Position numbers and translations under genes: made by a program
DNA from: Capnocytophaga felis
Lineage (GTDB): Bacteria > Bacteroidota > Bacteroidia > Flavobacteriales > Flavobacteriaceae
Length of the DNA stretch: 64,000 nucleotides
Reading direction: 5' to 3'
Assembly (NCBI RefSeq): GCF_009684755.1
Contig: NZ_BLBC01000004.1
Coordinates: 21,709-85,708 of the forward strand
Shown: piece by piece, positions 17,322-26,094 of the stretch
Position numbering within the stretch: the stretch's first letter is position 1
Layout: each line of letters begins with the position of its first letter
The notes under the pieces: generated by a model
The model's database searches: none
The model's input: only the letters and a program-made list of their open reading frames with translations
Told to the model about the DNA's origin: nothing

Positions 17322-18575
17322 TTATCCTTCAACTACTTCTAATTGAAATACTTGTTGCATCCAATTAATACTTTCTTCTGATGCTTGCGAATCTTTTAAA
17401 TGATTCACAAAGTGTGTAGTTATTTTTTGAATAATACGACTGCTAATTATTTCAGCTTGTTGTTCATTAAAATCTTGAATCTTTTTGCGTTGGAAATCCA
17501 ATTCTGCTAATTTCAAACTTTCCAACTTTGATTTCAGGGCTTGAATCGTTGGTGCAAACTTCCTGTTATCAAGCCATTGGAAAAACTCAGCCTTTACTTC
17601 CTCAATAATATTCAAAGCATCAGGTACGGCTTCTTTCCTACGTTCAAGAGCTTCGTCGGTAAGTTTGGAAAGAGCGTCCATATGAATCAGAGTTACTCCT
17701 GAAACTTTCTGAACATCTTCATCTACATTTTTCGGAATAGATAAATCTAAAATAAGAATCTCTTTGTTTTCAGGAATAAGTTCCTTATATACAGTAGGTT
17801 GAGAAGCTCCGGTTGCCACTACAAGTACATCTACCTTTGCAATCTCAGGTTTCAGGTCGTCATAATTTTTTACCACCAAATCAAATTTTCCTGCCACCTG
17901 TTCGGCTTTTTCCCTTGTGCGATTAATCAGCGTAATATGCTTATTTTGAGTATGTTTAATTAAATTTTCACACGTATTTCTACCTATTTTACCCAACCCA
18001 AAAAGCAATATATTTTTGTTTGAAACATCAGGAACATTCTTCAAGATGTATTGTACCGCAGCAAAAGAAACTGAAGCAGCACCGGAAGAAAGCATCGTTT
18101 CATTCTTAATTCGCTTGCTGGCATTAATTACGCTGTTAAGAAGACGCTCCAAGAAAGAATCAGTCAGTCCTTTTTCTCTTGAAAGTGAGAAACTTTGCTT
18201 TATCTGACCTATGATTTCAAAATCACCTAATATTTGGCTATCCAATCCTGTCCCAACCAAAAATAAATGTTGCACTGCATCACGGTTTTTGAATACAAAA
18301 CCTACATTTTGAAAATCATCAACCGAACCATTTGAAAATTCACAAAGTAACTGAATCAATTGAAAAGGATGCTCGGCATATCCATATAACTCAGTGCGAT
18401 TGCACGTTGAGATCACTAACAGTTCTTCAATGTTTTCGCTTTTCGCCTTATCCAACAAAAGTCCCTTATTTTCAGCAGACAAACTAAATAAGCCTCGCAT
18501 TGAAGCATCAGCCTTTTTGTAGCTTAACCCAATGCAATAGAAACTCTTATTCTTAGAAACATTGTATTGATTCAT
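17322..18575 (-). CDS. hemA: Glutamyl-tRNA reductase
   Basis: First enzyme of the C5 haem pathway, reducing Glu-tRNA to glutamate-1-semialdehyde with NADPH. The 417-residue product shows the catalytic Cys58 in ISTCNRTELYG, the QILGDFEIIGQIK segment, the NADPH-binding LLFGLGKIGRNTCENL and the C-terminal dimerisation domain (about 310-415). First gene of hemA-hemC; divergent from an AraC-family regulator 191 bases away, which is a natural candidate to sense haem or iron status, but no direct evidence is visible. Confidence 0.96.
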   Translation of the reverse strand: MNQYNVSKNKSFYCIGLSYKKADASMRGLFSLSAENKGLLLDKAKSENIEELLVISTCNRTELYGYAEHPFQLIQLLCEFSNGSVDDFQNVGFVFKNRDAVQHLFLVGTGLDSQILGDFEIIGQIKQSFSLSREKGLTDSFLERLLNSVINASKRIKNETMLSSGAASVSFAAVQYILKNVPDVSNKNILLFGLGKIGRNTCENLIKHTQNKHITLINRTREKAEQVAGKFDLVVKNYDDLKPEIAKVDVLVVATGASQPTVYKELIPENKEILILDLSIPKNVDEDVQKVSGVTLIHMDALSKLTDEALERRKEAVPDALNIIEEVKAEFFQWLDNRKFAPTIQALKSKLESLKLAELDFQRKKIQDFNEQQAEIISSRIIQKITTHFVNHLKDSQASEESINWMQQVFQLEVVEG

Positions 18576-18598
18576 AAATTATTCTCCGTTTTCAAGGG

Positions 18599-18606
18599 CA
18601 AAAATA
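18599..18606 (-). promoter_or_regulatory. Candidate -7 box of hemAC
   Basis: Minus strand TATTTTTG, 23 nt before the hemA ATG; -33 TTG not clear. Confidence 0.5.
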
Positions 18607-18682
18607 ACAACATACAGAAAATAAAAATAACGCTAGAGGAACTTTTTTTGTCGTCTTGTGTATGTGTTTCATTTTTTTGTTT

Positions 18683-18690
18683 TATATTTG
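18683..18690 (+). promoter_or_regulatory. Promoter -7 box of the AraC-family gene
   Basis: TATATTTG, perfect consensus, 77 nt before ATG 18767. A TTG lies 24 nt upstream, slightly too far. Confidence 0.6.
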
Positions 18691-18766
18691 CATGTATCTT
18701 AATAATTATCAGAATAATATATAAAATAAACACAACAAAATATAGAATAAATCTAAATAAATTTAT

Positions 18767-19669
18767 ATGGAAAATTTGGAACTTTTATTTTCAAAAAATA
18801 CCGCAGAAAGTACCCAAAGTGTGCTTATCATTGATAAAGATATTATCTTCATCAAAACGGAGAATGACACTGGCAAAAATATTGAATTCAAAAAAGATAT
18901 TAATCAGAATTTTATTCAAATTCACTTCAATATCAATGGATTATCAGAATTTTTATTCAATGAAGGACATTACAAAATTCCGCTGAATAATGAACGGATG
19001 TTATTGCTTTACAACCCTCAAAAAGCACTTCCGTTACATCAAGTTACGGCTCCGAAGTCACAAATTATCTCGCTTTTAATTTCAATTCATAAATTTCATT
19101 CTTTATTTTCGAGTGAAGCCGGACATATTGACTTTTTAAGTTTGGAAAACAAAGATAAAAAATATTACAACGAGGACAAGATTTCACCTGCGATGATGGT
19201 GGTTTTGCACCAAATGTTACACGCCAATTTTCAGAAAAACCTACAGCCACTCTATATGAAAGCCAAAGTGTACGAATTGTTGGCTTTATATTTCAATCGT
19301 TCCAATGAAGCTGATATTGAGCAATGTCCGTTTCTGGCAGATGAAGAAAGTATTTCAAAGATACATAAAGCCAAGGAGATAGTTATCAGCCGCATTGCCG
19401 AGCCTCCGAGCTTGCAAGAGCTTGCCAATGAAATAGGCTTGAATATCAAAAAATTAAAAGAAGGATTCAAACAAATTTACGGCGACTCCGTTTATGCATT
19501 TTTATTTGACTACAAAATGGAAGTTGCCCGAAAAATGCTGGAAAGCAAAGATATGAATATCAACGAAGTAAGTATCAAAGTAGGATACAGCACTCCCAGT
19601 CATTTCATTGCTGCCTTCAAAAAAAAATACGGCATCACTCCGAAAAAATATATCCGAAATATCAATTAA
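18767..19669 (+). CDS. AraC-family transcriptional regulator
   Basis: 300-residue DNA-binding protein. The last 100 residues are an AraC-type double helix-turn-helix (PPSLQELANEIGLNIKKLKEGFKQIYG, then MNINEVSIKVGYSTPSHFIAAFKKKYGITPKKY). The N-terminal 190 residues are a likely ligand-sensing domain with no motif I recognise. It is divergent from hemA and monocistronic. In Flavobacteriia a regulator of this kind next to hemA is, to my knowledge, common, so control of haem synthesis is a reasonable inference. ATG 18767 chosen; an overlapping frame (18567-18986) is spurious. Confidence 0.9.
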   Translation: MENLELLFSKNTAESTQSVLIIDKDIIFIKTENDTGKNIEFKKDINQNFIQIHFNINGLSEFLFNEGHYKIPLNNERMLLLYNPQKALPLHQVTAPKSQIISLLISIHKFHSLFSSEAGHIDFLSLENKDKKYYNEDKISPAMMVVLHQMLHANFQKNLQPLYMKAKVYELLALYFNRSNEADIEQCPFLADEESISKIHKAKEIVISRIAEPPSLQELANEIGLNIKKLKEGFKQIYGDSVYAFLFDYKMEVARKMLESKDMNINEVSIKVGYSTPSHFIAAFKKKYGITPKKYIRNIN

Positions 19670-19674
19670 CAAAA

Positions 19675-19703
19675 AAGAGCCTTTAATAATAAAGGCTCTT
19701 TAC
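19675..19703 (+). terminator. Bidirectional terminator, AraC gene / GlsB-like gene
   Basis: Perfect 11-bp stem AAGAGCCTTTA/TAAAGGCTCTT with 4-nt loop, A-run before and short T-run after. Confidence 0.85.
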
Positions 19704-19721
19704 TATTTTCAGATAATGATA

Positions 19722-19973
19722 TTACTTACCTTTCAACTTACCATAAATAAGAAGAACAATAAGTGCCCCTACTACGGCAAGTACCATACTACCTAAATCA
19801 AAGCTATCTACTTTACCCCAACCTAACGCAGTACCAATAAATCCTCCTACAAAGGCTCCTACTACACCAAGTATGATGGTAATAATTATGCCTCCTCCTT
19901 GCTTACCAGGCATAATAAACTTAGCTAAAGCCCCTGCGATGAGACCAAAAATAATCCAACTAAAAATTCCCAT
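19722..19973 (-). CDS. GlsB/YeaQ/YmgE-family small membrane protein
   Basis: 83-residue inner-membrane protein of the transglycosylase-associated (GlsB/YeaQ/YmgE) family, linked to general or envelope stress in other bacteria. It has three hydrophobic helices and the family's glycine-rich pattern (GIFSWIIFGLIAGALAKF, PGKQGGGIIITIILGVVGAFVGGFIG). Start chosen at ATG 19973; the longer frame to 20021 adds 16 residues not seen in the family. Monocistronic. Confidence 0.9.
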   Translation of the reverse strand: MGIFSWIIFGLIAGALAKFIMPGKQGGGIIITIILGVVGAFVGGFIGTALGWGKVDSFDLGSMVLAVVGALIVLLIYGKLKGK

Positions 19974-20177
19974 AATGATATATTTTAAAAAATTAGACAA
20001 TATCCTTACATCAAAAATCATACCAGAAATTCAATCAAATAATTATCTGCAAAAATAATTATTCATAACAAAGGTATTCTACTATATTATAAATCCGTTG
20101 AACATTTACAATAAACCACTGATTTACAATATATTCAATTAATATTAAAGATAATTTGCTATTTTTAACCGCTTTTG

Positions 20178-21365
20178 CTAACCACTATAATTATTTAAAG
20201 CTTCAATAATAATATCGCAACCTTCTCTGATTTCTTCCTCACTCAAAGTTAATGGCGGAGAGAGACGCACAGCACGCATTTCAAAGAGTAACCAATACAC
20301 AATCAACCCTTTATCTTGACAGTAAAGTACCACGTGATTGGCAATTTCAGCTGATTTTACAATAATTGCCAACATCAATCCCTTTCCGTTAATACTCTCA
20401 ATAAGTGGATGTTGCAAATATCTTCGAAATAATTTTTCTTTCTCTAATGTTTGTTCCATCAAATTAGTGGATAAAAGTTCCTGCAAAGTTGCCAATGATG
20501 CTGCCGCAATCACAGGATTTCCGCCAAAAGTGGTAATGTGTCCCAACTTCGGAGAATGAGACAGTAATTTCATCAGTTTGTGTGAAGAAACAAAAGCCCC
20601 CACCGGCATTCCGCTTGCCATTCCCTTTCCGATGGCTATAATATCCGGCACAAATCCATAATTCTGAAAACCAAATAGTTTCCCCGTCCTTCCGAATCCG
20701 GGCTGAATTTCGTCAATGATAAGCAATGCTCCCACTTCCTCACAACGTTTTTTAACTTTCAGAAGATAATCATTTTGTGGCTCAATAAATCCTGCCCCAC
20801 CTTGAATACTTTCTAAAACTACACCAGCTGTACGATGCGTAATTTTCTGTATATCAACTTCATTATTAAATTCGATAAAATCTACATCAGGAATAAGTGG
20901 ACGGAAAGGTTGCTTGCGTTCTTCATATCCCATCAAACTCATTGAACCTTGTGTATTTCCGTGATAAGCGTTTTTCGCCGCTATCATTTGCGTGCGTCCG
21001 GTGGCTCGTTTTGCCAATTTTACCGAACCTTCAATAGCTTCCGTTCCGGAATTTACCAAATAGGTAGTATCCAGATTTTCAGGGAGATGCTCTGCTAATA
21101 ATTTGCAGAAATCCACTGCGGGTTTTTGAACATATTCTCCATAAACCATCACGTGCATATAGGTTTCTGCCTGATTTTGAATGGCTTTCACTACCTTCGG
21201 ATGGCAATGCCCGAGCGTACAGGCAGAAACTCCCGCTACGAAATCAAGATATTTTTTGCCGTCGGTGGTGTAAATATAACTGCCTTTTGCGTGAGAAACT
21301 TCCAACAACATCGGCGAAGGCGACGTTTGAGCCTGATATTTTAAAAAATCGCTTTTTTGTGTCAT
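20178..21365 (-). CDS. Class III PLP aminotransferase (ArgD/GabT-like)
   Basis: 395-residue cytoplasmic pyridoxal-phosphate aminotransferase of the acetylornithine/ornithine/4-aminobutyrate group. Seen: VNSGTEAIEGSVKLAKRATGR (about 105-124), the PLP-ring Asp218 in IIDEIQPGFGRTGK and the Schiff-base Lys247 in IAIGKGMASGMPVGAF. Substrate is not decided by these motifs, and no arginine- or GABA-pathway genes are adjacent. Start is ATG 21365: a TTG at 21389 overlaps the -7 box and cannot be in the transcript. Confidence 0.88.
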   Translation of the reverse strand: MTQKSDFLKYQAQTSPSPMLLEVSHAKGSYIYTTDGKKYLDFVAGVSACTLGHCHPKVVKAIQNQAETYMHVMVYGEYVQKPAVDFCKLLAEHLPENLDTTYLVNSGTEAIEGSVKLAKRATGRTQMIAAKNAYHGNTQGSMSLMGYEERKQPFRPLIPDVDFIEFNNEVDIQKITHRTAGVVLESIQGGAGFIEPQNDYLLKVKKRCEEVGALLIIDEIQPGFGRTGKLFGFQNYGFVPDIIAIGKGMASGMPVGAFVSSHKLMKLLSHSPKLGHITTFGGNPVIAAASLATLQELLSTNLMEQTLEKEKLFRRYLQHPLIESINGKGLMLAIIVKSAEIANHVVLYCQDKGLIVYWLLFEMRAVRLSPPLTLSEEEIREGCDIIIEALNNYSG

Positions 21366-21386
21366 AGATGTCTGTATTTCAAAGAG

Positions 21387-21417
21387 CAAAATTAGCTTTT
21401 TAATACATAATGTACAA
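21387..21417 (-). promoter_or_regulatory. Promoter of the class III aminotransferase
   Basis: Minus strand TTG, 20 nt, TAATTTTG (21387-21394), 22 nt before ATG 21365. Confidence 0.8.
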
Positions 21418-21625
21418 ATGAGAAAAAGATTTTTATCTATTGGAATATTTCAAATATTGAAACAAAACAAAAACAGTATTTCTTTATTAATAATTAGGTA
21501 AAATACTATATTTGTGCGTGAATAAATATCTAATATATAGTTCTATTATGAGAAATTATTCTTTATTATTTAATTCTTCTTTCTTAAAAAAGTCATAAAA
21601 ACCTTCCATAAATAAATAATTGCAG

Positions 21626-21862
21626 TTCGGAAGCCTTATAAATAGATTTCCAAACTTCTTTTTTGTAGTTCCGAACCCACTATAATAGGGTTCAGAAGTG
21701 TATTTAACCACTTCTAAACTATATTTTATACCCTTCAGAAACCTATTTTATACCCTTCAGAAACCTATTTCATACCTCTCTGAACTGTATTTAATATCCT
21801 TTTGAACCATATTTATACCTCTCAAAAAACTATTTTATACTTTCCGAAACTCTATTTTTGTT
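21626..21862. repeat. Helically phased 21-22 bp degenerate tandem array (TTCnGAA core), 11 copies
   Basis: Copies of a TTCnGAA-type core begin at 21626, 21648, 21669, 21691, 21712, 21734, 21756, 21778, 21800, 21821 and 21842, at intervals of 22, 21, 22, 21, 22, 22, 22, 22, 21, 21. The later copies share a longer unit, roughly TTCAGAAACCTATTTTATAC; the units at 21734 and 21756 differ by one base over 20. Weaker matches sit at 21604 and perhaps 21581. Mean period 21.6 bp is close to two helical turns. The unit length is not a multiple of three, so it is not protein-coding. The last copy runs into TATTTTTG (21853-21860), a possible -7 box. Confidence 0.85.
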
Positions 21863-21959
21863 TCCTTTATGCCCTTACAACTCGTTTTCTAATTCTAAAA
21901 ATATACTTGCAATGGTAAAATTTGTTGCAGGTTGCAATTTCTTTTTTCATTTATTTTTC

Positions 21960-21967
21960 TACCTTTG
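21960..21967 (+). promoter_or_regulatory. Promoter -7 box of the SWIM / HEAT-like operon
   Basis: TACCTTTG, perfect TAnnTTTG, 47 nt before ATG 22014; a TTG lies 25 nt upstream. It is downstream of an alternative start at 21858, arguing for ATG 22014. Confidence 0.6.
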
Positions 21968-22013
21968 GCGTGATAAAAAACAACTTCAATATTTATTCGA
22001 TAATACCCATTCT

Positions 22014-23456
22014 ATGGAAATTACACAGAAAAAAATAGAAGAACTCGCTCCTAATGCGGAAGCAGCTAAAAAAGGACGCGATTTAGCAAAAAAGAACAAA
22101 TTTGCCAATTTGAAAATTTCGGCAGAAAAAAACTTAATTTGGGGAGAATGTGCCGGAAGCGGAAAAAATCCGTACTATTGTTCGGCAGACTATGTTGATG
22201 CCAACAACCCCGTATTTCGTTGCAATTGCCCCAGCAGGCAATTTCCCTGCAAACACGCCATCGGGTTGCTTTATTGTTATGAATCAGACGATAAAGCTTT
22301 CATCACAGCCGATATTCCTGAAGATATTCTTTCAAAACGAGAAAAAATAGAAAAAAAACAGGAAAAGAAAGCTCAAGAAAAAGAATCCATCAAGGAAAAA
22401 GCTGAAAAACCAAAAAAAATTAATAAAAATTCTTTCATTAAAAAAACAGATACGCAACTTGCAGGAATTCAGTTGGGTCAAAAAATACTGAAAGACATCG
22501 TTCAAACGGGGCTTTCTTCAGTTGATGCAAAATTCCGACGCACCTTACAATCTCAAATAAAGGAACTTGGAAACTACTACATTGGCGGAATTCAATCGGC
22601 TTTCAATAATCTTCTTTTGGAATTGGAAGAGGTTGCTAATGAAGAATATACATCTGTAGTAAATCAAATTAATTATTTATCTGCTTTATTGAAAAAATCC
22701 ACGGATTACCTTAGTAAACGAAAAGAAAATCCTGACGAAAACCCTGAATTGGATTCTGCCATAGAAGAGCAAATTGGCTATGTTTGGAAACTCGTAGAAT
22801 TAATGCAATATGGGCTATATGAGGAAAATGCAGAATTAGTGCAACTTTCATTCAACAGTTATGACAACGAAGCAAGGCGAGAATACGTTGATGAAGGCAT
22901 CTGGCTGAACCTAAAAACAGGAAAAATATACAAAACAAAAAATTATCGTCCGTACAGAGCTGCAAAATATATCAAAGAAGATAATAGCCAGTTTGATGTG
23001 TTGCAAATCAAAGATTTATACATCTATCCCGGCGACCAAAATCCGCGTATTCGTTGGGAAAATGAAGGAGTTACGGAAAGAAAAATCACAGAAGCAGACC
23101 TTAAAACTATCATATCACTATCCGCTGAAAACTACGTTGATATGATTAAATCGGTAAAAAACACAATAAAAAATCCGCTAATGGATAAACATCCTGTGAT
23201 GCTAATTTCCATAAAGAAATGTTATTTGAATGGAGAAAATTTAGTCGTTGAGGATAAAAATGGTAATAAACTAACTCTCAAGGACATTGATGACCAAAAA
23301 ATATCTTCGGCAACCAATCTGAAAGCCATTTTGCCTTCAAATACGGAAGGCTTTGCCTTAACGGTTATGATGAATAATGATGTGCAAAATGGGCTACTTT
23401 CAGCACAACCAATGTCACTGATAACAAATGATAAAATCATCCGATTGCTATACTAA
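22014..23456 (+). CDS. SWIM zinc-finger protein (YehQ-like)
   Basis: 480-residue soluble protein. Near the N-terminus is a SWIM zinc finger, C70-x-C72-x6-C79-x-H81 (in RCNCPSRQFPCKH), a DNA- or protein-binding module. A Lys/Glu-rich linker (about 100-145) and a helical region follow; no catalytic motif seen. Start chosen at ATG 22014 because of the promoter at 21960-21967 and because the longer frame adds a hydrophobic run foreign to the family. It precedes an alpha-helical repeat gene by 16 bases, and MoxR and DUF5682 genes lie about 2.6 kb on, matching the SWIM member of YehL-type MoxR clusters. Confidence 0.85.
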   Translation: MEITQKKIEELAPNAEAAKKGRDLAKKNKFANLKISAEKNLIWGECAGSGKNPYYCSADYVDANNPVFRCNCPSRQFPCKHAIGLLYCYESDDKAFITADIPEDILSKREKIEKKQEKKAQEKESIKEKAEKPKKINKNSFIKKTDTQLAGIQLGQKILKDIVQTGLSSVDAKFRRTLQSQIKELGNYYIGGIQSAFNNLLLELEEVANEEYTSVVNQINYLSALLKKSTDYLSKRKENPDENPELDSAIEEQIGYVWKLVELMQYGLYEENAELVQLSFNSYDNEARREYVDEGIWLNLKTGKIYKTKNYRPYRAAKYIKEDNSQFDVLQIKDLYIYPGDQNPRIRWENEGVTERKITEADLKTIISLSAENYVDMIKSVKNTIKNPLMDKHPVMLISIKKCYLNGENLVVEDKNGNKLTLKDIDDQKISSATNLKAILPSNTEGFALTVMMNNDVQNGLLSAQPMSLITNDKIIRLLY

Positions 23457-23472
23457 ATCTAAAAACGAAATA

Positions 23473-25275
23473 ATGGAAATATTATATAATTTACAACAGG
23501 AAATCAATCGATTATTCATCGCAGGAAGCAAATTCGCCAAAGGAGACCCTCGTTTACAAAAACATATCCCGACACTCAACAAGTTAGGCGAAAAAGCTCC
23601 TGTTTTTGCCAAATTAGCGAAAGATATTGAAGAACTAATTCAAGCAGACAGCCAAGAGTCGGCAGAAAAACTAATGGGAATTTCAACCCTTTTATATTCA
23701 GTGTTATACACTCAAGGACAGACCGTTGAAGCTGAGGTTACACAAAAAGAACAAGTGCCGAACGTTCCGCTTTCGCAAGTCAATACCGAATTTTCTTACT
23801 TACAACTGAAACCTGTAATTCAGGCTTTAACCACAAGTAATTCAGGTCGTTTAGAGATTCTGACAGATGCTTTTGAACGCAAAATCTTCAAAGATTCACG
23901 CACCTTTCCTTATTTGGATATTGCCTTGTCGGACAAGTATTCCGATTTATGTGATTTCATCGAGAAGGTAATTATTCCGTTTGCAGGCAAGGCAATTGTA
24001 CCTTTTTTGGCGGAAGGATTCAAATATGAAGACAAAACCGAAAACGTGCGTCGTTTGCGATTGTTAAGCCGTTTTGAATACAGTGAACTTCCAACAATAA
24101 TCGAGAAGATTTTTCAGGAAACGTTACCAAATCTGCAAGCCGAAGCCATTAATATCTTAAGTAATGATGTTAAAAATGAGGAATTTATAATAAATCTGAC
24201 CAGTGATAAAAATAAAATTGTCAGAGGTGCGGCTTATCGTGCATTGGTAAAAATTGGTACGCATTCAAGTTTAGAGAAATTATACAATTTATACGCCAAT
24301 AATAAAAACAAAACCAATCAAGCTCTTCTGGCGGAAGCTCTTTCTATCGGAAAAATTCCGTTTTTCTTCAAACAAACTTACAATTTGGTGCTAATTCACT
24401 TTGAAGAATTACTAAATATGGACAAATCCGACCAAAAAGCACTTAATAATGCTATGGATAGGTTCTGTACCGATATGGAACTATTCAAAAATAAGGATTA
24501 TCCTGAGGTTTATGACTTTTTTGAGCGAATTTTTACCGATAAAACCTATGCGGAATTCATCAAAAAAGCAAAACTCCATCATTATGACGATACAATACAC
24601 TCAAAAATCACTGAAGCCCTTAACACATTTGACAAACATCGTGTAGTTAATTTCTATGAACGAAATGTTGATAATCTTCCGTCAAAAAATTGGTATTATT
24701 CGGCGTGGTATAATTACTTTAGCAAAGCTGTGAATTTCTATCCGAAAGAAAAGATTTTTGATATTTTCAGTCCGCAATTTGAAAAGAGTATTTCAATGAG
24801 TAACCTCTACGGGCTTTTAACAAATAATAAAAATTTCAGTTACAACGAGTTGGAAATTTATACCGACAAAATAGACCCGAGATGGATAGAAATTTTTTCA
24901 AATCATATTAAAAATAGCAAAAAATGGGATTATTCATATCTCCAAGCTCTTTTTATTGTTAATAAAATGGAGTCTGATAAAGAGAAAGTGCGTGATTTGA
25001 TTGAAATTATACTCCCAAAAGTGCCCCACGATGTGCGAATCCCATTGTATGAAGTCATAATGGAACAAAATTTCAAAGATAAATTCAAAATGATTTATGA
25101 TTCCATTGAAAAAGCACCAAAAAATACTTACGTTTACGCATTTTCCAGAATAAAAGACATTGGTTTCTGGACGCAATTCCCGAGAGAATACGCTGAGAAA
25201 TTCAGGAATTTGTACGAGAAAACAAAAATGGAAGTGTATAACGAAATTGCAGAAGAAATTGAAAGTCAAAAATAA
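23473..25275 (+). CDS. Alpha-helical (HEAT-like) repeat protein of unknown function
   Basis: 600-residue soluble protein, largely helical. A HEAT-like pair is visible around residues 220-275 (LTSDKNKIVRGAAYRALVKIGTHSSLEKLYNLY). No catalytic motif or signal peptide. It follows the SWIM gene by 16 bases and shares its operon. In actinobacterial and enterobacterial versions of this cluster a helical-repeat protein often sits in the same place (family knowledge, from memory); it may be a scaffold or substrate adaptor for the MoxR ATPase (inference). Start ATG 23473, since the ORF's earlier start overlaps the SWIM gene. Confidence 0.75.
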   Translation: MEILYNLQQEINRLFIAGSKFAKGDPRLQKHIPTLNKLGEKAPVFAKLAKDIEELIQADSQESAEKLMGISTLLYSVLYTQGQTVEAEVTQKEQVPNVPLSQVNTEFSYLQLKPVIQALTTSNSGRLEILTDAFERKIFKDSRTFPYLDIALSDKYSDLCDFIEKVIIPFAGKAIVPFLAEGFKYEDKTENVRRLRLLSRFEYSELPTIIEKIFQETLPNLQAEAINILSNDVKNEEFIINLTSDKNKIVRGAAYRALVKIGTHSSLEKLYNLYANNKNKTNQALLAEALSIGKIPFFFKQTYNLVLIHFEELLNMDKSDQKALNNAMDRFCTDMELFKNKDYPEVYDFFERIFTDKTYAEFIKKAKLHHYDDTIHSKITEALNTFDKHRVVNFYERNVDNLPSKNWYYSAWYNYFSKAVNFYPKEKIFDIFSPQFEKSISMSNLYGLLTNNKNFSYNELEIYTDKIDPRWIEIFSNHIKNSKKWDYSYLQALFIVNKMESDKEKVRDLIEIILPKVPHDVRIPLYEVIMEQNFKDKFKMIYDSIEKAPKNTYVYAFSRIKDIGFWTQFPREYAEKFRNLYEKTKMEVYNEIAEEIESQK

Positions 25276-25280
25276 ATAAT

Positions 25281-25324
25281 AAAAAAGCCAAATTAGAATT
25301 TCAAAATTTTAGTTTGGCTTTTTT
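25281..25324 (+). terminator. Long bidirectional hairpin terminator, HEAT gene / acpH-like gene
   Basis: About 20-bp stem (25281-25301 with 25304-25324) with a few G-T wobbles, core AAAAAAGCCAAA/TTTGGCTTTTTT; T-runs on both strands. Confidence 0.85.
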
Positions 25325-25333
25325 CAAGATTCT

Positions 25334-25918
25334 TTACTTATCTATTAATAAAACATTGATTTCCTTAGAAATATCTGAAAAGAATTGAAAGAAATCCTGT
25401 TCAAAATCGGTTTCATTGTTTTGTAAGAATTGCGGAGCAAACTGCATTTTAGAGCGGAAATCAGTGCGTCTGTCCATTTGATAAAATATTTTTTCGATTC
25501 CTTGCACAGTTTGATAACTCTCCAACCAATTTTCCTTTATCATATAATAAATCAAATAATTAGCACGTTCATTAAGCAAATGTTTGTGTTCTTGTAACAA
25601 CGCATAAAATTTCTCAACATACTCATTTAAAGGCATTTTTGAATATGTTTGCCAATTCTTAGCCAAAAAATAATCGTAAAAAATATCAACAATCACTCCT
25701 GAATAATGCCCAAACTCGGTAATTAATCGTTTTTTACTTCGTCTAAAAATGGGATGTTCATCTGTGAAAGTGTCTATTTTCCGATGGAGCAAAATTCCCT
25801 TTTGCATCATTTCCGGATAATGCAAATATTGCTTTCCACGAACAGTATCGGCAATAAAATTTCCTATCTTTAATAGGTCGTTATTTCCTGATAAATAAAT
25901 GTGTGCTAAAAAGTTCAA
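25334..25918 (-). CDS. acpH: Acyl carrier protein phosphodiesterase (AcpH / DUF479)
   Basis: Predicted to remove the 4'-phosphopantetheine arm from acyl carrier protein. The 194-residue product opens with NFLAHIYLSG and has GNFIADTVRGKQY, LHRKIDTFTDEHPIFRRSK and SGVIVDIFYDYFLAKNW, the HD-like metal-binding pattern of the family. Start chosen at TTG 25918: it gives the usual family length and N-terminus, and the promoter (25939-25967) lies downstream of the ATG at 25987, so that ATG would not be transcribed. The gene is inverted inside the SWIM/HEAT/MoxR/DUF5682 block. Confidence 0.85.
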   Translation of the reverse strand: MNFLAHIYLSGNNDLLKIGNFIADTVRGKQYLHYPEMMQKGILLHRKIDTFTDEHPIFRRSKKRLITEFGHYSGVIVDIFYDYFLAKNWQTYSKMPLNEYVEKFYALLQEHKHLLNERANYLIYYMIKENWLESYQTVQGIEKIFYQMDRRTDFRSKMQFAPQFLQNNETDFEQDFFQFFSDISKEINVLLIDK

Positions 25919-25938
25919 TTTCTCGAAGTTTATACGGG

Positions 25939-25967
25939 CAAAATTAAATAAAAATGTATTTTTGCAA
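25939..25967 (-). promoter_or_regulatory. Promoter of the acpH-like gene
   Basis: Minus strand TTG, 18 nt, TAATTTTG (25939-25946). It decides the start: transcription begins after the 217-residue frame's ATG (25987). Confidence 0.8.
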
Positions 25968-26025
25968 AACGAACACACGATTTTCATAATTTTTTCATTA
26001 TGCTTCGGTTTTTCCTCCTATGTAT

Positions 26026-26033
26026 TATATTTG
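26026..26033 (+). promoter_or_regulatory. Promoter -7 box of moxR-like / DUF5682 operon
   Basis: TATATTTG, perfect consensus, 61 nt before ATG 26095. -33 region reads TTCGG, imperfect. Confidence 0.6.
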
Positions 26034-26094
26034 CAGGAAAACAAGTTCCTCTTCCTGATGAAATTGATTCAACAAACTAAAAAATAATATTTAT

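Noticed and set aside
18567..18986. 139-residue plus-strand gene overlapping the AraC-family gene
   Set aside because: Out of frame with the AraC gene and overlaps its N-terminus; hydrophobic, low-complexity sequence.
21626..21862. CRISPR array
   Set aside because: Units are 21-22 bp, directly abutting and degenerate; there are no unique spacers and no cas genes.
21550..22013. Replication origin (iterons / oriC)
   Set aside because: No DnaA-box cluster of the TTATCCACA type and no replication gene nearby; the array alone does not establish an origin.
21858..22013. 52-residue N-terminal extension of the SWIM protein
   Set aside because: Contains a hydrophobic stretch foreign to the family and lies before the promoter -7 box at 21960-21967.
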